From Bacteroidia bacterium (GTDB taxonomy: Bacteria; Bacteroidota; Bacteroidia; Bacteroidales; Prolixibacteraceae): a DNA stretch of 34,933 nt. Positions within the stretch are counted from its first letter, which is position 1. Every line of letters begins with the position of its first letter. The notes beneath the pieces are model-generated. The model saw nothing but the letters and a program-made list of their open reading frames with translations, was not told the DNA's origin and made no database searches. The translations under genes were made by a program, and so were the position numbers. This document shows, in pieces, positions 16,657-27,056 of the stretch. The stretch lies in NCBI GenBank assembly GCA_026391295.1, contig JAPLDS010000019.1:22634-57566 (forward strand). The letters run 5' to 3'.

Positions 16657-18330
16657 ATGATTAAGTACCGAATAATCCTCCTAACCTGCTTGCTTTTGAC
16701 ATTGGAAGTCAAACTTGTTGATGCCTGCACTAATTTCTTAATTTCTAAAGGAGCAACAAAAGATGGTTCTGCTATGATAACTTATGCAGCAGATTCACAT
16801 ACTCTTTATGGCGAACTATACTACTGGCCAGCAGCTGATTATCCTGACGGATCGACCTTGGATGTATATGAGTGGGATACTGGTAAATTCTTAGGAAAGA
16901 TACCTCAAGTTAAACATACCTACCAAGTAACCGGCAACATGAATGAAAATCAAGTGGCCATTGGGGAGACAACTTTTGGAGGTTGTAAAGAGCTCGAGGG
17001 GCAGAAAGAGGCCATTATGGACTACGGAAGTTTAATCTATATTGCCTTACAACGTTCTAAAAGTGCACGTGAGGCTATAAATATCATGACCGATCTAGTT
17101 AAAAATTATGGATACGCTTCTAGTGGAGAATCCTTTTCCATCGCTGATCCTAATGAAGTCTGGATTATGGAGATGATTGGCAAAGGTGATGGTCAAAAAG
17201 GGGCTGTATGGGTGGCCATGCGAATTCCAGACGGCTATATCTCTGGGCATGCTAATCAAGCGAGGATTACTCGATTTCCACTAAACGATTCAAAAAATTG
17301 TGTTTATTCGACAGACGTCATCTCTTTTGCAAGAGAGAAAGGGTTATTTGATGGAAAGAATAATGAATTTAGTTTCTCAGACACCTATGCACCAGTAAAT
17401 TTTTCTGGAGCGCGTTTTTGTGAAGCTCGAGTATGGTCAGGATTCAACAAGGTGAACAAACAGATGTTTCAGTATGAAGGCTATGCCATGGGCAAAGTGA
17501 CTTACGACGAAAATAAGGTTGCGAATAACCGCATGCCACTATGGATCAAGCCAGATTCGCTTTTGTCAGTAAAAGATGTAATCAATTTAATGCGTGATCA
17601 TTATGAAGGGACTGCTCTTGATATGTCAAAAGACCCGGGTGCTGGACCTTACCGCTCCCCATATCGCTGGCGCCCTATGGAGTGGAAAGTCGATTCAGTT
17701 ACATATGTTCACGAGCGTGCCGTTTCAACCCAGCAAACTGGATTCTCATTTGTTGCGCAATGCAGATCATTCCTTCCAAATCCAATCGGCGGAATACTCT
17801 GGTTTGGCCTTGATGATACCTTCATGACCTGCTATATGCCGATCTACTGCTGTTTGAAGAAAGTTCCAGAATCAATTAAGGTTGGAGATGGTGATATGCT
17901 AACCTGGTCGGATCATTCTGCATTTTGGACATTTAATCAAGTATCTAACCTATGTTATTCGCGCTATAGTGATATGATTGTAGATCTTCAAAAAACCCAA
18001 TCACAACTCGAAAATAAATTTCTTGCTTATACACCTGTTATTGATCAAGCAGCTTTAACACTATTAAATGGTGGAAAAAAAGAGCTTGCTATCCAATTTT
18101 TATCGGAGTATTCAGAAAACCAAGTTGGAAATACCGTAACCAAATGGAGAGAATTAGGGCATTTTCTTTTGATCAAATACAAAGATGGTAATGTGATGCA
18201 GGAGAAAAATGGACAATTTGAACGAAATGAATCAGGGAAACTCCCTGTCGGTCCAGCTCATCCTGCTTATCCAGAATGGTATTACCGAAAGATTATCGAG
18301 AATAACAAAGCCCATTTTAAAGCGTTATAA
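16657..18330 (+). CDS. Exported C69 family dipeptidase (Ntn hydrolase)
   Basis: Peptidase family C69 enzymes cleave dipeptides using an N-terminal cysteine exposed after processing. ATG 16657 gives a signal peptide ending VDA, directly followed by Cys24 in ACTNFLISKGATKDGSAM, the expected nucleophile. The in-frame ATG at 16561 would bury the signal peptide behind 32 residues and lies upstream of the promoter box. Further family motifs: DPNEVWIMEMIG, ISGHANQARI, YAPVNFSGARFCEARVW and YRWRPMEW. The 557-residue length suits Bacteroidota members. Its likely role is periplasmic peptide turnover. Confidence 0.92.
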   Translation: MIKYRIILLTCLLLTLEVKLVDACTNFLISKGATKDGSAMITYAADSHTLYGELYYWPAADYPDGSTLDVYEWDTGKFLGKIPQVKHTYQVTGNMNENQVAIGETTFGGCKELEGQKEAIMDYGSLIYIALQRSKSAREAINIMTDLVKNYGYASSGESFSIADPNEVWIMEMIGKGDGQKGAVWVAMRIPDGYISGHANQARITRFPLNDSKNCVYSTDVISFAREKGLFDGKNNEFSFSDTYAPVNFSGARFCEARVWSGFNKVNKQMFQYEGYAMGKVTYDENKVANNRMPLWIKPDSLLSVKDVINLMRDHYEGTALDMSKDPGAGPYRSPYRWRPMEWKVDSVTYVHERAVSTQQTGFSFVAQCRSFLPNPIGGILWFGLDDTFMTCYMPIYCCLKKVPESIKVGDGDMLTWSDHSAFWTFNQVSNLCYSRYSDMIVDLQKTQSQLENKFLAYTPVIDQAALTLLNGGKKELAIQFLSEYSENQVGNTVTKWRELGHFLLIKYKDGNVMQEKNGQFERNESGKLPVGPAHPAYPEWYYRKIIENNKAHFKAL

Positions 18331-18373
18331 TCATCTTGACACATAAGAGTTAGATACACCTTTTATTCCTCGA

Positions 18374-18898
18374 GTGAAAAAACAACTAATCCTAGTTCTG
18401 TTGGCATGCTATTGTAGTTTTGCAATTGCAAATGTCAAAAGTAAAGAAATGTCAATTCTCAGAGATGGCATCTCTTTATCCATTCCTGAAGGATGGAAGG
18501 TTATCAGCAATGACTCGATTGGCAATAACGCTTACTATTTTTCTGCAGAGAGAGAAGGGAAAAAAGCGACTGGACTGATCACAATTACATGGATTAATAA
18601 AATTGAAGATCCAGAAAAAACGATTCGTCTCATTCAAAAAACGATGAAAGATGCGAATATTTATCGAAATCCAGGGATTGAATTTACCGAAATTGGGAAT
18701 GAAAATTTAGAACTGTTTAAAACTAAAAACTGTCATTATTCAGCTATTGTAAAGGAGCAGAAAGTTGAAGGTTATATCTTTGTTTTCAATGCATCAGGCA
18801 AGACTATATCCTTATTCTTTCAAACAGGATTAGACGATAAAAAAATCAATTTTAAAGCCTTTGAACTCTTAAAGCAGACATTCAATTGTAGAGAGTAA
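18374..18898 (+). CDS. Small exported protein of unknown function
   Basis: The gene starts at GTG 18374, giving a classic signal peptide (MKKQLILVLLACYCSFAIA). The mature part (about 155 residues) has an ISLSIPEGWKVISNDS opening and alternating beta strands ending in LLKQTFNCRE. That pattern resembles the PsbP/DUF1795-like fold, but I do not recognise a specific family. It follows the C69 dipeptidase by 43 bases and may be co-transcribed with it. No catalytic motif is visible. Confidence 0.75.
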   Translation: MKKQLILVLLACYCSFAIANVKSKEMSILRDGISLSIPEGWKVISNDSIGNNAYYFSAEREGKKATGLITITWINKIEDPEKTIRLIQKTMKDANIYRNPGIEFTEIGNENLELFKTKNCHYSAIVKEQKVEGYIFVFNASGKTISLFFQTGLDDKKINFKAFELLKQTFNCRE

Positions 18899-18985
18899 TG
18901 CGCTGTATTCCTGCAGTCAGGCAAAAACTAAATTAAACAATAAATATTTTATCCTTTTTATCACGCTTCTCTTGGTAACATAATC

Positions 18986-18993
18986 TATATTTG
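18986..18993 (+). promoter_or_regulatory. -7 box for the ugd operon
   Basis: TATATTTG matches TAnnTTTG and ends 28 bases before the ugd ATG at 19022. Confidence 0.55.
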
Positions 18994-19021
18994 TTAATTG
19001 TTTAATGAGCCTAGCTAAATC

Positions 19022-20353
19022 ATGAAAATTGCAATCGTAGGTAGTGGATATGTAGGACTGGTAACTGGAGCATGCTTTGCAGAGGTTGGCATTCATGTTA
19101 CCTGTGTGGATAATGACACAACCAAGATTAGCAATCTAAAAAAGGGAATAATTCCTATTTACGAGCCTGGACTTGACGATATCATTAATCGGAATGTAAA
19201 TAAAGGACGTTTACAATTCACAACCAGTATCGAAGAAGCAATTAGTGACTGCGAGGTTGTATTTTTAGCCGTTGGAACACCTTCGGATAAAGATGGAAGT
19301 GCTGATCTAAAATATGTACTTCAAGTTGCTCGTGATTGCGGCAAATACATGACAGATTATCTATTGATTGTCACAAAGAGTACCGTTCCTGTAAGTACGG
19401 CACAGAAAATAAAAAATACAATTCAAGCTGAGTTATCAGCCAGGTCATTAGATCTTTCTTTTGATATTGCCTCTAATCCTGAATTTCTGAAAGAGGGAGC
19501 TGCCATTGATGATTTCATGAAACCCGATCGAATTATCGTCGGATTAGAGTCGCCAAAGGCAGAAGAGATTATGAAAAGACTCTACAAACCATTTACATTA
19601 AATGGTCATCCAATTATATTCATGGATATCACCTCGGCAGAAATGACCAAATATGCAGCCAATGCAATGCTAGCAACCAAGATTAGTTTTATGAATGACA
19701 TAGCTAATTTCTGTGAAATTGTTGGCGCTGACATCAATATGGTTCGCAAAGGGATTGGTTCAGATTCAAGAATTGGAAACAAATTCATCTATCCTGGCAT
19801 TGGCTATGGCGGCTCATGCTTTCCCAAAGATGTTAAAGCACTCATTAAGAGCGCCAAAGAGAACAAATACGAATTACGACTTTTACAGGCTGTTGAAGCG
19901 GTGAATGAAGATCAAAAGTCTGTTTTGTTTAACAAACTATTTGATTATTTCAATCAGGATCTTAAAGGTAAAACTATCGCTCTTTGGGGCTTATCCTTTA
20001 AGCCGCATACCAACGATATGCGAGAGGCTCCATCCTTGGTAATCATTCAGAAACTTTTAGCTCAAGGGGCCTCTGTGAAGGCGTATGATCCTGTTGCTAT
20101 GGATGAAGCCAAATTTTATCTTGGTGACACCATAACGTATTCAGAGGATCCGTATAAAGCATTGATTGGTGCCGATTGTTTACTTTTGGTAACAGAATGG
20201 CCAGAATTTAAAGTTCCTAATTTTGAACTTGTAAAATCTAGATTAAGCAAGCCTCTAATTTTCGATGGCCGAAACATTTATGACTCGCACGAGATTAAAC
20301 TCAAAGGGTTTGAATATTTCTGTATCGGAATTGACACCTTAAATCAAAAATAA
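19022..20353 (+). CDS. ugd: UDP-glucose 6-dehydrogenase
   Basis: This enzyme oxidises UDP-glucose to UDP-glucuronate with two NAD+. The Rossmann motif [17 protein letters not shown], the [12 protein letters not shown] loop and the catalytic cysteine motif [14 protein letters not shown] are all intact, as is the C-terminal binding domain ([18 protein letters not shown]). At 443 residues it is a normal member. The next gene, a UDP-glucuronate decarboxylase, starts one base after the stop codon, so the pair should make UDP-xylose from UDP-glucose. Confidence 0.96.
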   Translation: MKIAIVGSGYVGLVTGACFAEVGIHVTCVDNDTTKISNLKKGIIPIYEPGLDDIINRNVNKGRLQFTTSIEEAISDCEVVFLAVGTPSDKDGSADLKYVLQVARDCGKYMTDYLLIVTKSTVPVSTAQKIKNTIQAELSARSLDLSFDIASNPEFLKEGAAIDDFMKPDRIIVGLESPKAEEIMKRLYKPFTLNGHPIIFMDITSAEMTKYAANAMLATKISFMNDIANFCEIVGADINMVRKGIGSDSRIGNKFIYPGIGYGGSCFPKDVKALIKSAKENKYELRLLQAVEAVNEDQKSVLFNKLFDYFNQDLKGKTIALWGLSFKPHTNDMREAPSLVIIQKLLAQGASVKAYDPVAMDEAKFYLGDTITYSEDPYKALIGADCLLLVTEWPEFKVPNFELVKSRLSKPLIFDGRNIYDSHEIKLKGFEYFCIGIDTLNQK

Positions 20354-20354
20354 A

Positions 20355-21293
20355 ATGATTAGAAAGAAAGTTTTAGTCACTGGAGGAGCCGGATTTGTTG
20401 GATCACACCTTTGCGATCACTTACTGAAACAAGGGAATGAAGTGGTATGCCTTGACAATTATTTCACGGGACAAAAGCAAAATATCATACATCTGATTAA
20501 TAATCCATTCTTTGAACTTGTTCGGCACGATGTTACCATGCCATTTTTTATTGAAGTGGATGAAATTTATAACCTCGCCTGTCCAGCCTCTCCAATCCAT
20601 TACCAATACAATGCCATTAAGACCATGAAGACATCGGTTTTAGGGGCAATTAATATGTTAGGACTAGCCAAGCGAACGAAAGCGAAGATTCTTCAGGCGT
20701 CAACAAGTGAGGTTTATGGAGATCCGCAAATTCATCCTCAAACTGAGAGTTACTGGGGCCATGTGAATCCAATTGGGGAACGGTCGTGTTATGACGAGGG
20801 CAAACGCTCTGCTGAAACGCTGTTTGTGAATTATCATAAACAGAACAACGTTAAGATTAAGATTATCAGAATCTTTAATACCTATGGTCCTCGCATGCAT
20901 CCGAACGACGGTAGAGTAGTTTCCAATTTTATTGTTCAAGCCTTAAAAGGGGACGATATCACCATTTACGGCAATGGTCAACAAACTCGAAGCTTTCAAT
21001 ATATCGACGATCTAATTGCCGGAATGACCAGTATGATGGCCTCCAATGATTCGTTCACCGGTCCAGTTAACATAGGCAATCCAAATGAATTCACAATTTT
21101 GCAACTGGCCGAAGTGGTAATCGCATTAACCAATTCAAAATCTAAGATTGTACAGATGCCTTTACCGGCGGATGATCCAGCACAGCGCCAACCCAATATA
21201 GACCTAGCTCGCAGAGAGTTAAGCTGGGAACCTAAAGTACAACTTCAAGAAGGATTGATAAAAACAATTGACTATTTCTCATCGATAATCTGA
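20355..21293 (+). CDS. uxs: UDP-glucuronate decarboxylase (UDP-xylose synthase)
   Basis: This is an extended short-chain dehydrogenase converting UDP-glucuronate to UDP-xylose. It shows the NAD-binding motif [16 protein letters not shown], the family-specific [20 protein letters not shown] and the STSEVYGDP strand. The YDEGKR active-site motif (Tyr and Lys) in [16 protein letters not shown] separates this family from other epimerases. [21 protein letters not shown] is also typical. The 312-residue length is normal. With ugd and rfbD it forms a nucleotide-sugar block for surface polysaccharide. Confidence 0.95.
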   Translation: MIRKKVLVTGGAGFVGSHLCDHLLKQGNEVVCLDNYFTGQKQNIIHLINNPFFELVRHDVTMPFFIEVDEIYNLACPASPIHYQYNAIKTMKTSVLGAINMLGLAKRTKAKILQASTSEVYGDPQIHPQTESYWGHVNPIGERSCYDEGKRSAETLFVNYHKQNNVKIKIIRIFNTYGPRMHPNDGRVVSNFIVQALKGDDITIYGNGQQTRSFQYIDDLIAGMTSMMASNDSFTGPVNIGNPNEFTILQLAEVVIALTNSKSKIVQMPLPADDPAQRQPNIDLARRELSWEPKVQLQEGLIKTIDYFSSII

Positions 21294-21330
21294 GAGATCA
21301 GCAACGTTTTCAAACATTAAAACATTTAAA

Positions 21331-22188
21331 GTGAAAATACTTGTTACCGGCTCCAAGGGACAACTAGGCAACGAGATTCAAAGCATTGCTAAAGATTACA
21401 TCGACTTTGAATTTCTATTTACAGATATTGATGATCTTGATATTACGAACGCTGAACAAGTGAATGAATATTTCAAGTTAAATCGCCCAGATGCTGTCAT
21501 CAATTGTGCCGCCTACACGGCTGTTGACAAAGCGGAATCAGATATTGAAATGGCCTATCGGATTAATCATCTTGCCGTTGAAAACCTGGCTAAGTCTGCC
21601 TCAGCTGTGAATGCTTTAATCGTTCACGTATCAACAGATTATGTCTTCGATGGACAGAGTGAAGTCCCTTATACGGAATCAGATTCTGCAAATCCACAAT
21701 CTGTTTATGGGAAAAGTAAATTAGCTGGCGAGCAAGCGGTCAACGACTTCGCATTAAACGGTGTTATCATCCGCACCTCATGGCTCTATTCTGCCTTTGG
21801 GGCCAATTTTATCAAAACCATTCTAAGGGTTGGAAGTGAGAAGAAAGAGCTTAATGTAGTCTTTGATCAAATAGGAACCCCCACTTACGCCAAAGATTTA
21901 AGTACAGCAATCTTAGATATCATCCCACAGGCCAGCAAAAAAAATGGAGTTGAGCTATTTCATTACTCGAATGAAGGAGAAACTAATTGGTATGAATTCG
22001 CAAAAACAATTGTCTCAATAGCTGGACTTGATTGCAAAATAAATCCGATTCTAAGCAAAGACTATCCAGTGAGTGCTCCTCGACCTAGCTTCAGTGTTTT
22101 ATGCAAGTCTAAAATCAAAGAGACTTACGGAATATCTATTCCTTATTGGCTTGACAGTGTCAATAATTGCATGGAAAGACTAAAGTAA
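21331..22188 (+). CDS. rfbD: dTDP-4-dehydrorhamnose reductase
   Basis: RfbD makes dTDP-L-rhamnose in the last step of the pathway. The GTG start at 21331 gives the standard opening MKILVTGSKGQLGNEI (NADPH motif). The family signatures VINCAAYTAVDKAE, VSTDYVFDG and YGKSKLAGEQAV (catalytic Tyr-x3-Lys) are present. The C-terminal APRPSFSVLCKSKI is also characteristic. At 285 residues the length is normal. The other rhamnose genes (rfbA, B, C) are not in this window. A short gap of 37 bases from uxs suggests one transcript. Confidence 0.94.
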   Translation: MKILVTGSKGQLGNEIQSIAKDYIDFEFLFTDIDDLDITNAEQVNEYFKLNRPDAVINCAAYTAVDKAESDIEMAYRINHLAVENLAKSASAVNALIVHVSTDYVFDGQSEVPYTESDSANPQSVYGKSKLAGEQAVNDFALNGVIIRTSWLYSAFGANFIKTILRVGSEKKELNVVFDQIGTPTYAKDLSTAILDIIPQASKKNGVELFHYSNEGETNWYEFAKTIVSIAGLDCKINPILSKDYPVSAPRPSFSVLCKSKIKETYGISIPYWLDSVNNCMERLK

Positions 22189-22216
22189 TAATTCAAGCTT
22201 TAAAAACAGAATTATT
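22187..22216. terminator. AT-rich hairpin between convergent rfbD and glycerate kinase genes
   Basis: AATAATTC (22187-22194) and GAATTATT (22209-22216) are perfect 8-base arms overlapping both stop codons. It is A-T rich and lacks a long T tail, so bidirectional termination is plausible but weak. Confidence 0.4.
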
Positions 22217-23339
22217 TCCTATAAATGCCTATTACTTTGCCCAATTCAAAGGACAATGCTGCCGTTAATTCGTATGCATTTGCCATGGCCTCAGAAAGCT
22301 CCATCGGTCTATTTAGGATTGAAAACATACCATCAAAGAGCATTGAAGCTTGATCATTAAGTGAGCCACCTATTGCAATAACTGGAACACCAGCCTCTCT
22401 GGCCGCCAAAGCGATTGCAGCTGGCCCTTTCCCACTAACTGTCTGCGCATCTAACGAGCCCTCTCCTGTAATCACTAAGTCGACCATTTTAAGCTCGTTT
22501 AAGATCCCAAGCAGTTCGATTACAAGGGATGCCCCATTAATCACACGAGCATTAAAATAAGCCATTAAAGGCAAGGCTATGCCACCTGCAGCACCGCCAC
22601 CAATAGTCTCTTTCAGTTTAAGTCCAGATTGGGATTCGAGTATTGAGAGGAAATTACTCGACCCTTTCTCCAATGTCACAACCATTTGGGCATCTGCCCC
22701 TTTTTGCGGTCCATATACCTGAGCCGCTCCATGTTTTCCTAGAAGCACATTGGTTACATCGGTAGCCACTACGATTTCGCATTCAGAAAATCCGTTATTC
22801 ACCTGTCTAGGTGATAGTTGAGACAATGAAAGTAATCCATTTCCTCCAAGAGAGACCTCGTGACCCGCGCTATCTGTTGCCGAAAAGCCAAGTGCTTTAA
22901 GCATTCCTAGTCCACCGTCTACGGTTGCACTGCCTCCAATACCTAAGATAATTTTTTTAGCACCATGTGCTATCGCAGCATTCATAAGCTCTCCTGTTCC
23001 AAATGAAGATGCGATCATTGGATTTAATTCAGCGCTCGTTAACAAATCTATTCCAGAAGCTTCAGCCATTTCAATGATTGCGCATTTCGAATCAGCTAAC
23101 CAACCAAAACGAGATTGTATTTTTCGACCTAACGGATCAAGAACTTCAACTGGGACAAACGTGCCATTCAAAGCTTTAATCAATAAGGAAGTAGTCCCGT
23201 CTCCCCCATCAGCCAAAGGTCGTTTAATGATCTCCAGTGATTGATCTGCCTTCAACAACCCTTCCTCAATAGCATTGGCAAATTCGTCGGCTGTAAGCGA
23301 GCCTTTCATAGCATTAGGAGCAATTAGAATACGCATCAA
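22212..23339 (-). CDS. Glycerate kinase (GarK/GlxK family)
   Basis: The enzyme phosphorylates D-glycerate with ATP. It opens with MRILIAPNAMKGSLTADEFANAIEEGL and has the family motifs RPLADGGDGTTSLL, AIIEMAEASGIDLL and ILGIGGSATVDGGLGMLKALG. GAAGGIALPLMAYF and LVITGEGSLDAQTVSGKGP are also present. The length (375) is normal. The two initial methionines leave the start uncertain by one codon. It follows the RelA-type gene by 13 bases and is likely co-transcribed. The product may be 2- or 3-phosphoglycerate, which sequence alone cannot decide. Confidence 0.94.
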   Translation of the reverse strand: MMRILIAPNAMKGSLTADEFANAIEEGLLKADQSLEIIKRPLADGGDGTTSLLIKALNGTFVPVEVLDPLGRKIQSRFGWLADSKCAIIEMAEASGIDLLTSAELNPMIASSFGTGELMNAAIAHGAKKIILGIGGSATVDGGLGMLKALGFSATDSAGHEVSLGGNGLLSLSQLSPRQVNNGFSECEIVVATDVTNVLLGKHGAAQVYGPQKGADAQMVVTLEKGSSNFLSILESQSGLKLKETIGGGAAGGIALPLMAYFNARVINGASLVIELLGILNELKMVDLVITGEGSLDAQTVSGKGPAAIALAAREAGVPVIAIGGSLNDQASMLFDGMFSILNRPMELSEAMANAYELTAALSFELGKVIGIYRK

Positions 23340-23352
23340 TTAAGGGTTTAAG

Positions 23353-25515
23353 TTAGGAATCAGAACGAGTAACAGACTGAACACCTTTAATATTTTTTAA
23401 TTTCTGAACTAGAAAATCTAGGTGTTCTAGGTCATTCACATAGATCCGTAAAGTACCATCAAACTCTTTATCTTCAGAGTTTATTGCAATAGAACGCATC
23501 TGCACACCTATATCCTTGGCAATAATTCGAGAAATATCGGTCATAATATCGGCCCTATCAGACCCAGAAATATGCAAAGATGCCTGAAAGGAGCTTTTCT
23601 TACCTGTATTTCTCCATTTGGCATTAATCATTCGATAGGGAAACCGATCTAACATATGCTTTGCATTCGGACACGAAACACGATGAATTTTGATTCCCTC
23701 TAAAATGGTCACAAAACCAAATATTGGATCACCCAAAATAGGATTGCAGCACACCGCAAGTTTGTAGATTACATTCTTAAGATCATTGTCAATCACTAAA
23801 TAATCATCATTATTATCAAATGATAGCTCTTTAATTTCGTGAGGCGCCAGGATTTCCTGTAATTTTTCATGCTGTGAATCGTCATTTTTCCCAGCAATTA
23901 GCTCTTTGATCTCTAAGGTATCAATCTTTCCAGTAGAGATATTATAATACAAGTCGACAGCAAGTTTAAGCTTATAATGTTTTAAAATATCACGAATGAC
24001 GGTGTCGTTTAGATCGATTTTCCAGTTTTTAAACTTCCGCTTAAGGATCTCCTTCCCATTTTCAGCCTCTTTCTTGTGATCTTCATTCAAACTTGCCTTT
24101 ATGCGACCTTTTGCTTTTGAAGTAACCACAAAATCAAGCCAATCGAGCTTTGGCATTTGGTTATTGGAAGTCTCAACACTAATCTGATCGCCATTCTTAA
24201 GAATGTATTTAAGGGTAACTAATTTACCATTGACCTTACCGCCAACACATTTATCTCCAACTTTCGAATGAATTTCATAGGCAAAATCAAGCAATGTCGC
24301 TCCTGATCTTAGCTTAAGCAAATCACCTTTAGGGGTAAAAACAAAGATCTCATCTTCGTAGATATTAACTTTAAAATCATCGATAAAATCTACAGGGTTT
24401 AGCTGCGGATTTTCTAAGATCTCCCTGACGTTTTTAAGCCATTTATCAATCTCTTCTCCCCCTTTGCCACCCTTATAACGCCAATGCGCAGCTAATCCAT
24501 TCTCCGCAATATCATCCATTCGCTCGGTACGAATCTGCACTTCAACCCATCGCTTATCTGGACCTAGAACGGTGGTATGCAACGACTCGTAACCATTTGA
24601 TTTCGGATAAGTAATCCAATCGCGTAAACGATCAGGATTCGAAAGGTATTCTTCTGTAACAACTGAAAATGCTTGCCAGCAAGCGGCTTTTTCTTGCTCT
24701 GGTTCTGCTGTAAGAATGATACGAACCGCGAAAAGATCATAAACCTCATGAAAATCCACCTTTTGTTTTTGCATTTTATTCCAAATCGAATAAATCGACT
24801 TTGTTCGAGCTTTCATCTCAAAATTAAAACCTCTTGACTGAAGTTTTTTTTCAATTGGTTTGACAAAGGCGGATACAAAAGTTGCTCGTTCAACAGCAGT
24901 TTCTTTTAATTTCTCTACGATTAAATTGTAATCACTAGGGTGAAGGTGTTTCAGAGCAAGATCCAATAACTCAGTATTAATTTTATAAAGGCCCAATCGA
25001 TGAGCTAATGGAGCATATAAATGCCATGTATCGATAGCTAATCGCTCTTTGATTGTGTCAGGTTGAGAATCTAAAGTTCTCATATCCTGTAGTTGATCAG
25101 CAATTTTTAATAGGATAACCTTAACGTCACCAGACAAGGTCAATAATAGGCGTCTGAAATTTTCACTTTGAAAGGCAATATTACCAGTGTTCAAAGCATT
25201 AATCTTGATCATCCCTTCAAGGATAACCGCTACATTGTTTCCAAGTTTTTTCTTTAACGTATCGAATGAAAATTCGATGCCATTTAAACCATATAAATGA
25301 TGAAGCAAAGCTGCAATTAGTGAATCGGTAGACAAACCTAATTCCAGAACGGCAATTTTAGCGACATCAATAGAGTGATTTAAAACAAATTCACCTTTGT
25401 TCCAGACCAAATTACCCAAATGCTGAGCTGCATAATTAAAGGCCTGACTCTTCTTACATTGAAAAATCAATGCTTGATAGGAATTTAGTATCTTTTCATT
25501 TAGCGCTGAATCCAC
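23353..25515 (-). CDS. RelA/SpoT-family (p)ppGpp synthetase with degenerate hydrolase domain
   Basis: RSH proteins make and/or degrade the alarmone (p)ppGpp. The order is the standard one: pseudo-hydrolase HD domain (about 25-175), synthetase (about 225-340), TGS (about 390-450), conserved-cysteine region (CCNPILGDPIFGFV) and ACT (about 645-720). The synthetase motifs are intact: KTKSIYSIWNKM (with its basic patch), VYDLFAVRII, YPKSNGYESLHTTV and EVQIRTERMDDIAENGLAAHW. The hydrolase metal and catalytic motif HDxxED reads HHLYGL (His72 His73, then Gly76 Leu77), so hydrolysis should be lost. It is therefore probably a synthetase-only RelA type. Confidence 0.93.
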   Translation of the reverse strand: MDSALNEKILNSYQALIFQCKKSQAFNYAAQHLGNLVWNKGEFVLNHSIDVAKIAVLELGLSTDSLIAALLHHLYGLNGIEFSFDTLKKKLGNNVAVILEGMIKINALNTGNIAFQSENFRRLLLTLSGDVKVILLKIADQLQDMRTLDSQPDTIKERLAIDTWHLYAPLAHRLGLYKINTELLDLALKHLHPSDYNLIVEKLKETAVERATFVSAFVKPIEKKLQSRGFNFEMKARTKSIYSIWNKMQKQKVDFHEVYDLFAVRIILTAEPEQEKAACWQAFSVVTEEYLSNPDRLRDWITYPKSNGYESLHTTVLGPDKRWVEVQIRTERMDDIAENGLAAHWRYKGGKGGEEIDKWLKNVREILENPQLNPVDFIDDFKVNIYEDEIFVFTPKGDLLKLRSGATLLDFAYEIHSKVGDKCVGGKVNGKLVTLKYILKNGDQISVETSNNQMPKLDWLDFVVTSKAKGRIKASLNEDHKKEAENGKEILKRKFKNWKIDLNDTVIRDILKHYKLKLAVDLYYNISTGKIDTLEIKELIAGKNDDSQHEKLQEILAPHEIKELSFDNNDDYLVIDNDLKNVIYKLAVCCNPILGDPIFGFVTILEGIKIHRVSCPNAKHMLDRFPYRMINAKWRNTGKKSSFQASLHISGSDRADIMTDISRIIAKDIGVQMRSIAINSEDKEFDGTLRIYVNDLEHLDFLVQKLKNIKGVQSVTRSDS

Positions 25516-25566
25516 GGTGTATTTATTTAACGCGTCAATTTAAAATCTTATGGTTTTTAAAACTAG

Positions 25567-27027
25567 CTATTCTTTTGGAATACCAACAGACCAATGTTCA
25601 CGAACATGCCAAAACTTGGATTCGGAACGTGCATTTAAAAGATAGTTTTCAATCTTTGCCACTATCTTAGGGTGCGAACTAGCCAAATTATGATCTTCAT
25701 GAATATCTTTACTTAAATCATAAAGCTCAAGAGGCTCAGATGTACCAAACCGTATACCTTTCCATTTTCCCATACGAACCGCTTGTTTAGTCCCTTTTTC
25801 GTGAAATTCCCAATATAAAAACTCATGATTTTTCTGCGATCCTTTACCTGTCAATTCGGGCACTAGAGATATTCCATCGATCGGTTCTTTGACCTTTGAA
25901 CCAACTAATTCGGCTGCAGAAGGATAGAAATCCCAAAAAGCAAAAGGTTTATCGGAAACTTTCCCAACTGGCGTATGGCCTTTCCAAGAGGCAATAAATG
26001 GAACTCGTATTCCGCCCTCATATAACGATCGCTTATGGCCTCTTAACGAGCCAGCGCTATTGAAAAAATCAGGCGTGGCTCCCCCTTCTACATGAGGACC
26101 ATTATCAGAAGTGAAAATTATTAACGTGTTCTCATATAGCCCAAGCATTTTTAATTTAGCAACAAGTTCGCCAACATAGAGATCAAGTCGACTTACCATG
26201 GCGGCGAATACCGCTCTAGGCTTTAATTGAGAACCATAATCGCCTTTTCGATACTTCACACCAGAATCGGTACCTTTGAAAGGAACCTCTATAAATTGAC
26301 CATCATATTTCTTAAACAAGCTGTCAGCTGGAACGCTTAACTCAGCGTGAGGAATGGTATAGGGACAAAACAAGAAAAATGGTTCCGACTTATGTTGATC
26401 TATAAATTGAAGAGCCATTCGGTGATATTCATCAGGGGCATATTGGCCTGTTCCTCCGTCTTTATTACCCTGCAAATAGATTTTCTCACTAGTATGCCAT
26501 AGGTATTCGGGGTAGTAATTATGTGCTAAATTCTGACTATTAAAGCCAAAAAACTCATCAAAGCCCTGTTTTTCAGGAACACCTGTCGACCCTGGCCCAC
26601 CTAATCCCCATTTTCCAAATGCCCCAGTGGCATAGTGTGATTCATGTAAAAGCTTAGAAACAGTTGATAATCCTGCAGGTAAAGGTTCTTCCCCCTCGGG
26701 TGCCATCCCCTTATTACCGCGAATATAAGTATGACCTGTATGTAAACCAGTCATTAAAGTTGATCGTGATGGCGCACAAACCGTTGAACCAGAATAAAAA
26801 TTGGTAAAGCGAACACCCGATGCCGCTAACGCATCAATATTGGGAGTTTTAAATTTCTTCTGTCCATAACAGCTGAGATCACCGTAGCCTAAATCATCGG
26901 CCAGAATAAAAACAATATTAGGTTTTGGTGCAACATGATTAGCAAACTTATTAGAGGCTTGCAAATCAAAGCATAGTAATGACATCGAGCATATTCCGGC
27001 AGTCCAAACTAAATTTAAGGCTTTCAT
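25567..27027 (-). CDS. Exported arylsulfatase-type sulfatase (family S1)
   Basis: S1 sulfatases remove sulfate esters from glycans or other organics and need a formylglycine made from cysteine. The motif CAPSR (Cys84 from ATG 27027) in STVCAPSRSTLMTGLHTGH is present. Metal residues in IVFILADDLGYGDLSCYG and FTSDNGPHVEGG are also seen. ATG 27027 gives a signal peptide ending near FDLQAS, while the TTG two codons earlier is not needed. The protein of 486 residues ends with an ordinary C-terminal sub-domain. It follows the CBM9-like gene. The substrate is unknown, and a formylglycine-generating enzyme must be encoded elsewhere. Confidence 0.94.
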   Translation of the reverse strand: MKALNLVWTAGICSMSLLCFDLQASNKFANHVAPKPNIVFILADDLGYGDLSCYGQKKFKTPNIDALAASGVRFTNFYSGSTVCAPSRSTLMTGLHTGHTYIRGNKGMAPEGEEPLPAGLSTVSKLLHESHYATGAFGKWGLGGPGSTGVPEKQGFDEFFGFNSQNLAHNYYPEYLWHTSEKIYLQGNKDGGTGQYAPDEYHRMALQFIDQHKSEPFFLFCPYTIPHAELSVPADSLFKKYDGQFIEVPFKGTDSGVKYRKGDYGSQLKPRAVFAAMVSRLDLYVGELVAKLKMLGLYENTLIIFTSDNGPHVEGGATPDFFNSAGSLRGHKRSLYEGGIRVPFIASWKGHTPVGKVSDKPFAFWDFYPSAAELVGSKVKEPIDGISLVPELTGKGSQKNHEFLYWEFHEKGTKQAVRMGKWKGIRFGTSEPLELYDLSKDIHEDHNLASSHPKIVAKIENYLLNARSESKFWHVREHWSVGIPKE

Positions 27028-27056
27028 AAGCAATAATTATTAATCTAACTACTCAA

